Shown here: one piece after another, positions 33,510-42,641 of the stretch
How positions within the stretch are numbered: the stretch's first letter is position 1
Layout of the letters: the number at the start of each line of letters is the position of its first letter
Assembly: GCA_018057825.1 (NCBI GenBank)
Contig: JAGPCY010000024.1
Coordinates: 62,001 to 126,000 of the forward strand
Source: Kofleriaceae bacterium
Lineage (GTDB): Bacteria; Myxococcota_A; Polyangia; Haliangiales; Haliangiaceae
Length of the DNA: 64,000 bases
Reading direction: 5' to 3'
Notes under the pieces: generated by a model
Seen by the model: only the letters and a program-made list of their open reading frames with translations
Told to the model about the DNA's origin: nothing
Databases searched by the model: none
Translations under genes and position numbers: made by a program

Positions 33510-34799
33510 TCAGCGTCGACGAGCGCGACCGCGCCGGCCCTCGCGGGCGTAGTCGTACCAGGCCGGCGCCGGCGTCGCCGCGTCGCGGATCCGCAGGACC
33601 ACGGCCCGGTCGGTGGGGATCTCGACCTCGGACCAGCCCGGCGGTGCGCTCGGCGTGACCCAGGCGTAGAGCGCGCGGGCGTCGCGCGGCGCCAGGTTGA
33701 TGCAGCCGTGGCTCTTCCGCGCGCCGAAGCGATCGTGCCAGTAGGCCGCGTGCAGGTAGAGGCCGCGGCGGAACCGCAGGGCCCACGGCACCGCGCCGAC
33801 GTCGTACTGGTTCTGCTCGTGCGCCTCGGCGGTCATCCGCGTGGTCGCCGCCTTGGCGACGATGCGGTAGAGCCCAGGCGGCGTGGTGCCGCGGCGACGC
33901 CCGGTCGAGACCAAGGTCACGTACACCGGCGTCGCGCCGACGTAGGCGACCAGGGTCTGCTGATCGAGATCGACGTCGAGCCACGGCGCGTCGGCGGCCA
34001 GATCGGGCGGCGGCGCCGCCGGCCGCACGACCCGCAGCTCGCCGGCGGCGACCCAGGCGTCGGGGCCGAGCTCGACCCAGCCCGGGCGCTCGGACCGCAC
34101 CCACACCACCGCGCGCGCGGCGCGCTGACCGACCACCGGGGCGTCGCGGCGCGGCGCCGCCCGGACGATCGCGTCGTGGTCCGGGCCGACGAAGGCCAGG
34201 GGCCAGGGCGCCGGCTGGGCCCGCAGATCGAGGCCGACGAAGGCCGACGGGTCGAGGGGCCGAAGCTCGGAGGCCGGGACCAGGCCGCGATGGGTCGGCA
34301 GGTAGTCCTGGCCGTCGATCTCGACCAGATCGCCGCCGCGCACGAGGACGTGGGTCGACAAGAGCTCGGTCGGCGCGCCGTCGCGCGCGGCCGCGACGTC
34401 GCGGTAGGCCGGGGTGTCGTCGGCGACGACGTCGTAGTACGCGCCGGGCAAGAGCTGGCCCGGCGCCACCGCCGGCAGGTCGGCGCCACCGGGGGCGGCC
34501 GAGGTCGGCTCGAGGTCGGACGCACACAAGAAGCCGCGGGGCGCGATCGCGACCCAGGCCGAACAGCGCCGATCGCCGGCGTGAAGGCCGAGCACGGCGA
34601 CCCGGGTGCCGGCGACGATCTTGCCGATCGCGGGGGCGCCGGTTCGCGCCGCCCCGAGGACGTGACGGGTCGCGCGCACCTCGACCGTCGCGGTGTCGGC
34701 CGGCCAGCCTAGCCCGACGGCGGTCGGCGGGTCGAGCGGCGCCGCGGCGACCGCGCGGGCACCGGCCAGCGCGACCAGCGCGACCGCCGCGAGCTTCAC
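33510..34799 (-). CDS. L,D-transpeptidase (YkuD family), secreted
   Basis: 429 residues. Signal peptide (residues 1-20), two SH3-like stretches in the middle and a YkuD catalytic domain (about 285-415) with the active site motif SHGCINLAPRDA containing the nucleophilic Cys and the preceding conserved HAAYW His. It forms 3-3 peptidoglycan crosslinks or attaches proteins to peptidoglycan in the periplasm. GTG start in a GTGA overlap with pdxA, an unexpected operon partner. Confidence 0.92.
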   Translation of the reverse strand: MKLAAVALVALAGARAVAAAPLDPPTAVGLGWPADTATVEVRATRHVLGAARTGAPAIGKIVAGTRVAVLGLHAGDRRCSAWVAIAPRGFLCASDLEPTSAAPGGADLPAVAPGQLLPGAYYDVVADDTPAYRDVAAARDGAPTELLSTHVLVRGGDLVEIDGQDYLPTHRGLVPASELRPLDPSAFVGLDLRAQPAPWPLAFVGPDHDAIVRAAPRRDAPVVGQRAARAVVWVRSERPGWVELGPDAWVAAGELRVVRPAAPPPDLAADAPWLDVDLDQQTLVAYVGATPVYVTLVSTGRRRGTTPPGLYRIVAKAATTRMTAEAHEQNQYDVGAVPWALRFRRGLYLHAAYWHDRFGARKSHGCINLAPRDARALYAWVTPSAPPGWSEVEIPTDRAVVLRIRDAATPAPAWYDYAREGRRGRARRR

Positions 34800-35752
34800 C
34801 GCCGGCCCCGCGCCGCCCGCATCGCCACCGCCAGCTCGAGGGCGGCGACCGTCGAGGTCGGGCGCGCCCGGCCGGTGCCGGCCAGGTCGTACGCGGTGCC
34901 GTGATCGGGCGAGGTCCGGACGATCGGCAGGCCGAGGGTGACGTTGACCGCGCGCTCGAAGTCGATCAGCTTGACCGGGATCAACGCCTGGTCGTGATAG
35001 AGCGCGACCAGGCCGTGATAGCGACCATCGCAGGCGTCGCGGAAGGCGGCGTCGGGCACCAGCGGACCGTCGACGATCGCGGCCGCCCCTAGGCTCGCCG
35101 CCAGCGCCTCCACCGCCGGCGCGACCAACCGGAGCTCGTCGTCGCCGAGCAGACCGCCCTCGCCAGCGTGGGGGTTCAGGCCGACGATCCCCAGGCGGAT
35201 CGGCGCCGGCCGGCCGAGCTCGGTCGCCAGCGCCGCCGCCAGGAGCTGGCCGACCGCGACGATCCGCTCGACGGTCAGCGCGCCGGGGACCGCGGCCAGC
35301 GGCAGGTGGACGGTGGCCAGGGCGACCACCAGCCGAGGACCGACGAAGGTCATCGCCACCTCACGCGCCCCCAGGCGATCGGCGAGCAGCTCGGTGTGCC
35401 CCGGGAAGGCCAGGCCGGCCCGACGGGCCCAGGTCTTCGAGATCGGCGCGGTGACCAGCGCATCGATCGCGCCGGTCTGAGCGGCGGCGATGGCGCCGTC
35501 GAGCCAGGCGACCTGGGCGGCGCCGGAGCGCTCGTCGGGGCGACCGGGCACGACCGGGCCAACCGCGGGGCCCTGGCAGCGCAGCGCGGGATCGAGGTCG
35601 ACGCCCATGGCGCGGGCGCCGGCCGCCAGGCACGCCGGGTCACCGAAGACGATCACCTCGGCGCGCACCGCCGGAGGCGCCGCGGCCAGGGCGGCGGCCA
35701 CCACCTCCGGCCCGATGCCGGCCGGATCGCCGAGCGTGATCCCGATCGCCAT
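34796..35752 (-). CDS. pdxA: 4-hydroxythreonine-4-phosphate dehydrogenase
   Basis: 318 residues, the normal PdxA length. N-terminal ITLGDPAGIGPEVV, zinc-site histidines in FPGHTELLAD, NPHAGEGG and YHDQALIPVK, and the C-terminal RTSPDHGTAYD. It oxidises 4-phosphohydroxy-L-threonine in the DXP-independent-of-R5P route to pyridoxal phosphate. The ATG at 35752 is chosen over 35764 because MAIGITLGDPAG matches the family and a TATGGT element ends 7 nt before it. Confidence 0.96.
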   Translation of the reverse strand: MAIGITLGDPAGIGPEVVAAALAAAPPAVRAEVIVFGDPACLAAGARAMGVDLDPALRCQGPAVGPVVPGRPDERSGAAQVAWLDGAIAAAQTGAIDALVTAPISKTWARRAGLAFPGHTELLADRLGAREVAMTFVGPRLVVALATVHLPLAAVPGALTVERIVAVGQLLAAALATELGRPAPIRLGIVGLNPHAGEGGLLGDDELRLVAPAVEALAASLGAAAIVDGPLVPDAAFRDACDGRYHGLVALYHDQALIPVKLIDFERAVNVTLGLPIVRTSPDHGTAYDLAGTGRARPTSTVAALELAVAMRAARGRR

Positions 35753-35759
35753 GGCCGCC

Positions 35760-35765
35760 ACCATA
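35760..35765 (-). promoter_or_regulatory. -10-like TATGGT of pdxA
   Basis: Minus-strand TATGGT ends 7 nt before the ATG at 35752 and overlaps the alternative ATG at 35764. Confidence 0.4.
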
Positions 35766-35817
35766 ACCGGCGTGGGCGCGGTTGAACATGGCGCCCCGGC
35801 GATGCGTCCATCATCGT

Positions 35818-36657
35818 ATGGACATGCGATCCGCGCGCGGCCTCGTGACCATCGCCGTGGCGACCGCGTTCGCGTGCGGCGGCGCCGGCGAGGCCCTCGA
35901 CCCGGCCGAGCCTGGCCCCGGGGCGACGACCGAGACCGCCCCGCCGTCGGTGCCCCTGGCCGCGGTCCACCCCGGCGAGAAGATGCGGTTCGAGGTCTCG
36001 CTGGCCGGGGTCCTCGCGGGCGAGGCCAGCTTCGCCACCGGCGACTTCGGCGAGCGCGACGGCCGCCCGACGGTGGTGCTGTCGTCGAGCATCCGCTCGG
36101 CCGGCGCCCTGGCGCTGGTCAAGGACATCCGCGACGAGGCCACCACGGTCCTGGCCATCGACGGCCTCGAGCCGCTGTCGACCACCGCCACCGTCAAGGC
36201 CAACCCCCGCGACTACACGGCCGAGACCCGGTTCGTCGATCGGGTCGCCGAGATCGAGTTCCGCCCCGCCAAGGGCCCGACCCAGCAGCTCCGCTACGAC
36301 TTCGCCGGCCAGGTCGCTCACGATGCCCACAGCGCGATGGCGACCCTGCGGGTGTGGCAGGCCCCGACCGGCACCACCCAGACCATGTGGGTCCTGGGCG
36401 GGCGACGGATCTGGAAGGTCGAGCTGACGCTGGGCCCGACCGAGGTGATCCACACCTTCGCCGGCAACCAGCCCGCCATCCGCCTCGACGGCCGCGCCAC
36501 GCGCGCCCACGCCAACCTGACGGTCGATCCGAGCCGGCCGCCGCGGACCTTCTCGGTCTGGCTGTCCGACGACGCCGATCGGGTGCCGTTTCGCGTCGTG
36601 GCCGCGACCGAGCTGGGCGACGTGTTGATCGAGATGGTCGAGTACAGCCGGCCGTAG
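35818..36657 (+). CDS. DUF3108-like lipoprotein
   Basis: 279 residues. The signal ends in a lipobox AFAC. After a Pro/Thr-rich linker (residues 25-50) comes a beta-rich domain starting VHPGEKMRFEVSLAGVLAGEAS and ending VVAATELGDVLIEMVEY, the DUF3108 pattern of envelope proteins that resemble LolA/LolB-type beta-barrel folds. Function is unproven. Start ATG at 35818 (MDMRSARG); an earlier in-frame ATG at 35782 has no signal-peptide character. Ends 5 nt before hexamer array 5. Confidence 0.82.
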   Translation: MDMRSARGLVTIAVATAFACGGAGEALDPAEPGPGATTETAPPSVPLAAVHPGEKMRFEVSLAGVLAGEASFATGDFGERDGRPTVVLSSSIRSAGALALVKDIRDEATTVLAIDGLEPLSTTATVKANPRDYTAETRFVDRVAEIEFRPAKGPTQQLRYDFAGQVAHDAHSAMATLRVWQAPTGTTQTMWVLGGRRIWKVELTLGPTEVIHTFAGNQPAIRLDGRATRAHANLTVDPSRPPRTFSVWLSDDADRVPFRVVAATELGDVLIEMVEYSRP

Positions 36658-36662
36658 CGGGC

Positions 36663-36882
<220 letters not shown>

Positions 36883-36895
36883 GGCGGATCGAACG

Positions 36896-38008
36896 CTAGC
36901 GACGACGCGCGACGGCGCGCCGCGCCAGGTCGCCGAAGCCGCGCTGACCGTCGACCAAGACCGCCGCGACGTCGTCGGTCGCGGCCCGCACGGTCGGTCG
37001 CCGCCCCTTGCCCGCGAAGAGCCCGGCGACCCCGCCGAAGGCCTGGACGGTCACCGCCAAGATCGCCAGCGACAGCCAGCCGCCGACCGCGACGCCCAGG
37101 AGCGCGAGGCGCAGCGCCGCCCGTAGCGGCTCGGGGACGTCGCCGAAGATCGGGCGGGCCAAGCTGCGGGGCCCGGGCGCGGTCAACGCCACCGAGGCCG
37201 CCGACGGCGGCAGCGGCGCCGGCATCGGCGCCTTGGCGAGGAGCGCCAGGACGTCGCGCGGCCGCGCCGGGCGATCGTCGGGGTCCGGCTCGACCATCGC
37301 CGCCAGCGCCGACCGCAGGACCGGCGACATCGCCGGCAGGTGGCGCTCGAGGTCCATCCGCAGGCCCTTGCGCGGCACGTCCTCCGGCTCGACGCCGCCG
37401 GCCAGGGCGACGATCGTCGCGCCTAGGCTGTACAGGTCGGTGGCCGGCGTGCACTGGCCGTGGAGCTGCTCGGGGGCCATGTAGCCGTAGGTGCCGACCA
37501 GCGTCGAGCCGCCCGACGACGCGCTGTCGGCGACGCCGCCGAAGTCGACCAGCGCCAAGGTGCCGTCGCGATCGCGCACCAGGTTCGACGGCTTGACGTC
37601 GCGGTGGACCACCGGGGGCGTGCGGGTCGCCAGGTAGTCGAGGATCTCGAGCGCGCGGATGAGGATGTCCTTCAGCTCGAGCTCGGAGAGGCGCTCGCGG
37701 CCGACCAGGGCCCGGAGATCGCGGCCCGGCATCCGCTGCATGACCAGGTTGAAGACCCCGGGCGGCTCCTCGAACGCGGCGTGCAGGCGCGGGATGCCGG
37801 CGTGGCGGAGCTGGCCGAGCACCTTGGTCTCGCGCTCGTGCAGCTCGAAGCTCTTCCAGCCGGCGCCGAGCTTGACCCGCTTGATCACGACCTCCTGCCG
37901 GCGCGCGACCTCGACCGCCAGGAAGGTCTGGCCCTGGCTGCCGCGACCGATCGGCTCGCTCACGCGCCACCTGCCTCCGAGGAGCGGACCGTCCGCGGGC
38001 TTGGCCAT
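36896..38008 (-). CDS. Hanks-type Ser/Thr protein kinase with C-terminal membrane span
   Basis: 370 residues. Kinase domain residues 10-270: Gly-rich loop [11 protein letters not shown], Lys43 (VVIKRV), HRDVKPSN with Asp137, DFGG with Asp155, and MAPEQLHG. A membrane segment lies near residues 310-335 and a short basic tail follows. No extracellular sensor domain is present, so the tail is probably cytoplasmic or short. It should phosphorylate Ser/Thr in cytoplasmic partners. The ATG overlaps the stop of the phosphoesterase gene (TGATG). Co-transcribed with it. Confidence 0.94.
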   Translation of the reverse strand: MAKPADGPLLGGRWRVSEPIGRGSQGQTFLAVEVARRQEVVIKRVKLGAGWKSFELHERETKVLGQLRHAGIPRLHAAFEEPPGVFNLVMQRMPGRDLRALVGRERLSELELKDILIRALEILDYLATRTPPVVHRDVKPSNLVRDRDGTLALVDFGGVADSASSGGSTLVGTYGYMAPEQLHGQCTPATDLYSLGATIVALAGGVEPEDVPRKGLRMDLERHLPAMSPVLRSALAAMVEPDPDDRPARPRDVLALLAKAPMPAPLPPSAASVALTAPGPRSLARPIFGDVPEPLRAALRLALLGVAVGGWLSLAILAVTVQAFGGVAGLFAGKGRRPTVRAATDDVAAVLVDGQRGFGDLARRAVARRR

Positions 38009-38769
38009 CACGCCGCCCGCAGGGTGACGACCGCGACCTCGGCCGCGGTGCCCTCGCCGACCCGGACGCGCACGCCCGAGTAGCCGACGCCCGGGGTCAC
38101 GTACAGGTGGCCGTCGTCGACCGGATACAGCCCGCGCCGGAACCTCCGGCCCATGCGCGCGATGATGCGATCGGTGACGCCGCGCAGGTAGATCTGACCG
38201 CCGTGCATGTGGCCCGACAACACCAGGCGGGCGCCGCGCGCGACCAGCCCCGGCGCGGCCTCGGGATCGTGACACAGCGCCACCGTGGTCGCGCGGCCGG
38301 TGGCGCCGGCGAACGCCGCCTCGGCGTCGTCGTGGCGCGTGATCGGATCGTCGACGCCGACCAGGCGAAGCGGCGCGCCCCGGACCTCCACCGCGGTGTG
38401 GGCGTTGGTCAGGACGTCGTAGCCGTGGTGGGCGAGCGCGGCGCGCACGCCCTTGGCGTCGGTGAAGTAGTCGTGGTTGCCCAGGGTCGCGACGACCGCG
38501 CGGGCCCGCAGCCCGCCGAGCTGCGCGCGCAGGAGGGCGACCTCGTGCTTGCGCCAGCACACGTAGTCGCCGGTCAGCGCGACGACGTCGGGCGCCGCCT
38601 GGTTGGCCAGGTCGATCGCCGCGCGGATGTGGCCCTCGGGCGTGAGGTTGCCGACGTGGAGATCGGACAGGTGGGCGATGGTCACGCCGTCGTGGCGCGG
38701 ATCGAGCCCAGCGACCGCGACCTCGTGGCGGACGAGCCGCGGCGGCGGCGGCGGTCGGCGGCGCGACAT
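38008..38769 (-). CDS. Calcineurin-like metallophosphoesterase (YkuE/YaeI type)
   Basis: 253 residues, mostly one domain. Metal motifs in order: LSDLHVGN (D-x-H), LTGDYV, LGNHDYF, CHDPE, SGHMHGGQI. All metal ligands are intact. YaeI/YkuE proteins act at the membrane on phosphodiesters or on phospholipid head groups; the natural substrate is uncertain. The protein lacks a clear signal peptide in this start choice; the basic N-terminus MSRRRPPPPPRL is unusual. ATG at 38769 has TACAGT ending 9 nt upstream. Confidence 0.9.
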   Translation of the reverse strand: MSRRRPPPPPRLVRHEVAVAGLDPRHDGVTIAHLSDLHVGNLTPEGHIRAAIDLANQAAPDVVALTGDYVCWRKHEVALLRAQLGGLRARAVVATLGNHDYFTDAKGVRAALAHHGYDVLTNAHTAVEVRGAPLRLVGVDDPITRHDDAEAAFAGATGRATTVALCHDPEAAPGLVARGARLVLSGHMHGGQIYLRGVTDRIIARMGRRFRRGLYPVDDGHLYVTPGVGYSGVRVRVGEGTAAEVAVVTLRAA

Positions 38770-38778
38770 CGAGCGGCA

Positions 38779-38784
38779 ACTGTA
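38779..38784 (-). promoter_or_regulatory. -10-like TACAGT of the phosphoesterase-kinase operon
   Basis: Minus-strand TACAGT ends 9 nt before the ATG at 38769. Confidence 0.4.
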
Positions 38785-38866
38785 GAGCGCCCGGCGGCAG
38801 GCGCAAGGGCGGCGGAGACCGCGGTTGCGGGGCCCGGTCGCGCCTGGCACATTGGACCCAGAGACG

Positions 38867-39883
38867 ATGGCACAACCAGCTCTGGCCGAGGTCCGCGTGT
38901 CCTGTCCGGCGTGTGGCGGAGCGATCCATCCGATCGCGGGGCGGTGCAAGCACTGCAAGGCGGATCTGGTGACCGCGCGGGGCGGCGCCACCGCGGCGAT
39001 CGGCTCGGTGATCCAGCTCGGCGCCCTGGCCGCGCCGGTCGCTCCTGCCGCCGCCGGGGTCGCGCCGCTGCCCTCGCCTCCGGTCGCCAGCGGGGCCGAG
39101 GCCGGGGCGCTGGCCGCGCCGGTGGCCACCGCGGCGCCGGTCGTGGTGGCGGTCGCGCCGGCCCGGCCGAGCCGTCGTCGGGCCTGGCGCCGACAATGGC
39201 CGCTGTGGGTCGCGGGCATCGCCGCCCTCGCGATCCTGGCCAGCGTGGCGGTCCTGATGTTCGGTGGCGAGGACGACAAGCCGCGGCGGCGGCGGGCCCT
39301 CGGTCCAGCGCCGGATCGCATGCAGACCGATCAACTGCCGACCGATCCGCGAAACGGCGCCGGCAGCCAGCACCAGCCGCTGCCCAACGCGCCGACGCCG
39401 GCCCCCGACGTGGATCCCGATCCCGATGGTGATCCCGACGGGGTTCCCGGTGTGGCCCCGGACCGCAATCCTGGCGGTAGTCTCGGTTCCACCGATCCCG
39501 ACGATCCGGACGATCCCCTTGGCGGGGTCCCGGGCGGGGTGCCCGGCGGGGTGCCCGGCGGGACGCCCGGCAGCGGCATCGCCCCACCGCCGGGCCCCCC
39601 CGACGCCTCGGCGCAGTTTCTCAGCCGTGCCCTCGACACCGCGTGCCAGCGGCTGTCGACCTGCTGGGGCGACCCCGCCGCGCAGCAGATGTGCACGCAG
39701 CTCAAGAGCCTGAGCCAGCAGTCCCTCGGTAGCCTCGACCTGTGCCCCAGCTTCGACGCCGCCGCCGGCGACCGCTGCCTGCGCTACCTGGCGCAGATCC
39801 CGTGTCCGGACGCCAACGCCTCGCCGCAGGATCTGCTCGGCATGGCGGCCGGCTTCGATGATTGCCTGCGCGTGTGCCAGTAG
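38867..39883 (+). CDS. Zinc-ribbon membrane protein with Pro/Gly-rich linker and Cys-rich C-terminus
   Basis: 338 residues. An N-terminal zinc ribbon (CPACGG and CKHCKADL) is followed by an Ala/Val-rich linker and one membrane span near residues 110-130. A long low-complexity region with PDVDPDPDGDPDG and GGVPGGVPGGVPGG repeats ends in a helical domain of about 90 residues with seven cysteines (CQRLSTCWGD, MCTQ, LCPSF, RCLRYLAQIPCP, CLRVC) that probably forms disulfides outside the cytoplasm. Function unknown; such bitopic zinc-ribbon proteins are common in myxobacteria. Ends 5 nt before the next gene. Confidence 0.8.
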   Translation: MAQPALAEVRVSCPACGGAIHPIAGRCKHCKADLVTARGGATAAIGSVIQLGALAAPVAPAAAGVAPLPSPPVASGAEAGALAAPVATAAPVVVAVAPARPSRRRAWRRQWPLWVAGIAALAILASVAVLMFGGEDDKPRRRRALGPAPDRMQTDQLPTDPRNGAGSQHQPLPNAPTPAPDVDPDPDGDPDGVPGVAPDRNPGGSLGSTDPDDPDDPLGGVPGGVPGGVPGGTPGSGIAPPPGPPDASAQFLSRALDTACQRLSTCWGDPAAQQMCTQLKSLSQQSLGSLDLCPSFDAAAGDRCLRYLAQIPCPDANASPQDLLGMAAGFDDCLRVCQ

Positions 39884-39888
39884 CCGCC

Positions 39889-40869
39889 GTGCACCGCCTC
39901 GCGCTCACCGCCGCGCTCACCGCCGGCCTCGCGGTCGCCGCGTGCAAGGGCCGTCGGACCTCGGCGCCGCCGCCGCCGCCGTCGTCGGCCGACGCCTCGG
40001 TCGGCCCGGTCGTGCGGGAGCTGCCGCCGCGCCCTGGGCCCCGGCCGACGCCACCGCCGATGCCGCGCGAGCTGCGCGCCAGCCTGCTCGACGCCGGCGC
40101 CGCGCCGCGCCTGCCCCGCCGCTACCGCGCGGCCCCGCAGCCCGAGCGGACCCTCACGGTCACCGCCGCGCTGACCGAGCGCCGGTACCAGGGCGGCGCC
40201 TGGATCGGACCGGTCGAGCACCCGCCGCTGCGCGATGGCTTCGCGGTGACGCGCACCGCCGACGGCACCCTCGCGGTGCGCGGCCTGGTGGGCGCGGTCG
40301 ACGCGCCCGACGCGGCCGCCGCCGCGCCGCTCCTGGCGCGCTGGCGCACGCTCCTCGAGCGTCGCCGCCTGACCGTCGCCGTCGATGACCGCGGCCGGAT
40401 GAGCGCCGCGACCTTCACCGACGATCCCGATCGCCGCCGCCCCGACGCCACCCTGGCCGAGGACGAGTTCGCGCAGCGCTGGCTGGCCCTGGCGGTGCCG
40501 TGGCCCGACGAGCCGATCGGGCTGGGCGCCCGCTGGCGGTTCATCCACGTCCTGCGCGTCGGCGGCGTCTACCTGAAGCAGACCGCGACCTACACCCTCG
40601 AGGCCATCGCCGACGATCGACTCACCGTCGCGATCGAGCTCGAGCGCCTGGGCGAGCCCCAGGCCCTCGACCTGCCCGGCGCGCCGGCCGAGCTGATCGC
40701 GCTGCGCCGCCGGCTGACCGGCCGGGTCACGGTCGGCGCGACCGACCCGCTGCCGCTGGCCGGCCAGCTCGTCGCCGAGCAGTCGAGCCACGCCCGCGTG
40801 CGCGGCGTTGGACCGGTGCCCGAGGATGAGCTGACCGACGATCGCGCGACCTTGACCCTCGGCGAGTGA
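39889..40869 (+). CDS. Lipoprotein of unknown function
   Basis: 326 residues. Signal with lipobox LAVAAC, Pro-rich linker (residues 25-60), then a mainly beta domain with TVTAALTERRYQGGAWIGPV and WLALAVPWPDEPIGLGARWR to the end. The last motif is reminiscent of proteins that compare surfactant-like or DUF6263-type domains, but I cannot name the family. GTG at 39889 chosen because it directly precedes the signal sequence; the frame is open further upstream into the previous gene. Confidence 0.78.
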   Translation: MHRLALTAALTAGLAVAACKGRRTSAPPPPPSSADASVGPVVRELPPRPGPRPTPPPMPRELRASLLDAGAAPRLPRRYRAAPQPERTLTVTAALTERRYQGGAWIGPVEHPPLRDGFAVTRTADGTLAVRGLVGAVDAPDAAAAAPLLARWRTLLERRRLTVAVDDRGRMSAATFTDDPDRRRPDATLAEDEFAQRWLALAVPWPDEPIGLGARWRFIHVLRVGGVYLKQTATYTLEAIADDRLTVAIELERLGEPQALDLPGAPAELIALRRRLTGRVTVGATDPLPLAGQLVAEQSSHARVRGVGPVPEDELTDDRATLTLGE

Positions 40870-40917
40870 CGTCGGCGAGACCTCGGCGAGCGCGGCGCCG
40901 CGGCGCGGACGGATCGA

Positions 40918-40946
40918 TTGACTTGGACCGGCCCGCGCCCTAAGGA
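40918..40946 (+). promoter_or_regulatory. Promoter of the CobW-like gene
   Basis: TTGACT (40918-40923), a 17-nt spacer and TAAGGA (40941-40946). The -35 is strong and the -10 weak. AAGGA also lies at Shine-Dalgarno distance from the ATG at 40953, so this gene may have a short leader. No Zur-like palindrome was seen. Confidence 0.4.
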
Positions 40947-40952
40947 CGATCC

Positions 40953-41978
40953 ATGCTCCCCGCGCCGCTGCCGGTCACGCTCCTCACCGGCTTCCTCGGC
41001 GCCGGCAAGACCACGCTGCTCAACCGCGCGCTGGCCGATCCCGCGCTGGCCGGCGCCGCCGTGCTGATCAACGAGGTCGGCGCGGTGGCGATCGATCACC
41101 ACCTGGTGCGCGACGTGCGCGGCGACGCGATCGTCCTCGGCTCTGGCTGCGTGTGCTGCACGATCGCCGGCGATCTGGTGCGCGCCCTGGCCGAGCTGCG
41201 GGCCCAGCTCGATCGCGGCGAGCTGCCGCCGATCGATCGCGTCGTCCTCGAGACGACCGGCCTGGCCGATCCGACCGGGGCGCTCGCGACGCTGGTGCAG
41301 CACCCGCTCCTGGCCCGCGCCTACCGGCCCCACGCGGTGGTCACGGTGGTCGACGGGCTGGCCGGCGACGCGATCCTGGCCCGCCACCGCGAGGCCCAGG
41401 TCCAGGTCGCTCTCGCCGACCGGGTGATCGTCGCCAAGGCCGACCTGATCGACGACGCCGGCCGGGCCGCCGTGACCGACGCCGTGCGGGCGCGCAACCG
41501 CGCCGCGCCCCTGCACTGGCTGACGCTCGACGGCGAGGTCGCGGCCGACTGGTTCGCGGCCGCGCCGGTGGTCGCCGACGACGGTCGACCGCTGGCGGCG
41601 TGGCTCAAGGCGGCCACCGCGCGCCCGGTCCTGGGCTCGACGCCATCGGCCCACGGCGAGGTCGTCACCGAGGTCGCGTGGTTCGCCGAGCCGCTCCGCA
41701 TGGGCCCGCTCGCCCTGTGGCTGTCGCTCATGACCCAGATGCACGGCGGCGCGCTCCTGCGGGTCAAGGGGCTGGTCGCGGTGATCGGCGAGGACGCGCC
41801 GGTGGTGATCCACACCGTCGGTCACGTCGTGTATCCGGCCCGCCAGCTCGCGGCGTGGCCCGACGACGATCGCCGCACCCGCCTGGTCTTCATCGCGCGC
41901 GGCCTGTCGGCGACGACGCTGCGCGCGCTGTTGGTCAACCTGGGCGAGACCCTCGGTCAGCCGTTGGTCGACGGCTGA
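40953..41978 (+). CDS. CobW/COG0523-type G3E GTPase, putative metal chaperone
   Basis: 341 residues. Walker A GFLGAGKTT near residues 13-21, the COG0523 metal-binding motif GCVCCT, the switch II/Walker B ETTGLADP, base-recognition VAKADL (variant of NKAD), and a C-terminal CobW domain (residues about 230-335). These GTPases insert or deliver zinc, cobalt or other metals. No tetrapyrrole, nitrile hydratase or zinc-paralogue genes are adjacent, so the metal cannot be told. It stands alone on the plus strand. Confidence 0.92.
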   Translation: MLPAPLPVTLLTGFLGAGKTTLLNRALADPALAGAAVLINEVGAVAIDHHLVRDVRGDAIVLGSGCVCCTIAGDLVRALAELRAQLDRGELPPIDRVVLETTGLADPTGALATLVQHPLLARAYRPHAVVTVVDGLAGDAILARHREAQVQVALADRVIVAKADLIDDAGRAAVTDAVRARNRAAPLHWLTLDGEVAADWFAAAPVVADDGRPLAAWLKAATARPVLGSTPSAHGEVVTEVAWFAEPLRMGPLALWLSLMTQMHGGALLRVKGLVAVIGEDAPVVIHTVGHVVYPARQLAAWPDDDRRTRLVFIARGLSATTLRALLVNLGETLGQPLVDG

Positions 41979-42008
41979 CGAGCGCGCGGCCTCGCGGCGC
42001 GCGGGCGG

Positions 42009-42179
42009 TCAGCGGGCCTGGGTCGCGGTCGGCGCGGACGGCGCGACCGCGTCGGCGCTGGCCACCACGGCGCCGAGACCAAACACGACGATGGCGGCGA
42101 TCGCGACGGCGAACAGGCGATCGCGGAGGGTGCGGCTGTGCTGGCGGCTGGCGATGTTGTCGAGAGAGGTCGTGGTCAT
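42009..42179 (-). CDS. Small single-span membrane or secreted protein
   Basis: 56 residues: MTTTSLDNIASRQHSRTLRD, then a hydrophobic segment RLFAVAIAAIVVFGLGAVV and a short Ala/Pro-rich tail. ATG at 42179. The hydrophobic core after a basic stretch suggests either a signal peptide or a one-span membrane peptide. No family is recognised; coding status rests on composition and codon pattern only. Confidence 0.45.
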   Translation of the reverse strand: MTTTSLDNIASRQHSRTLRDRLFAVAIAAIVVFGLGAVVASADAVAPSAPTATQAR

Positions 42180-42641
42180 GTCCGGTCGTATTGCGAAGCG
42201 CGGACCAACGCGCGTGGGTGGTCGTCGACGCGCGGACGACGCGTGCCCTCGACGTGGCCACGCGCGGTTAGCCGCGATGAGGTCGCGTCGGTTCGACCGC
42301 GCGGGTGACGTTCGACGACGATCGTCGACGAGTTGCGACGCGACGCTGGGACACCCAGGCTGTCGCACCGGGCCGCGACGCGCCCGGGCCGCGACGAAGA
42401 TGTCGTGGCGCTCCGGTCAGGCCACGCAAGTGACCGCGCCGCCACGCCTCCGACGGAGGGTCGAGTAGCCGGCAACTGGGCGCGCCGGCCACGAAGCCGA
42501 TTCTTCGACGGTCGGCCCGACGCCTACACCCACCGCACCAGCACAGCGTGGCGGTCGCAGACCGATACAGCGACCCACGCGACCGCGAGGCGACCGGCCG
42601 CAGGGCCCGGTCGCTCGGCGCCCGCGGGCCCTCGCGGGGCC
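42180..42641. other. 462-nt stretch without a supported gene
   Basis: DNA rich in CGTCGACG- and CGCGCG-like tracts, with no open frame of convincing codon use on either strand, no tRNA-like T arm with matching stem, and no recognisable hairpin-U terminator. It lies downstream of mutS2 and upstream of the small minus-strand ORF, and may hold that ORF's promoter. Confidence 0.5.

Noticed and set aside
42285-42310. Possible tRNA T-arm (ggttcgacc)
   Set aside because: The flanking bases do not pair to a T stem, and no acceptor or anticodon arm can be drawn.
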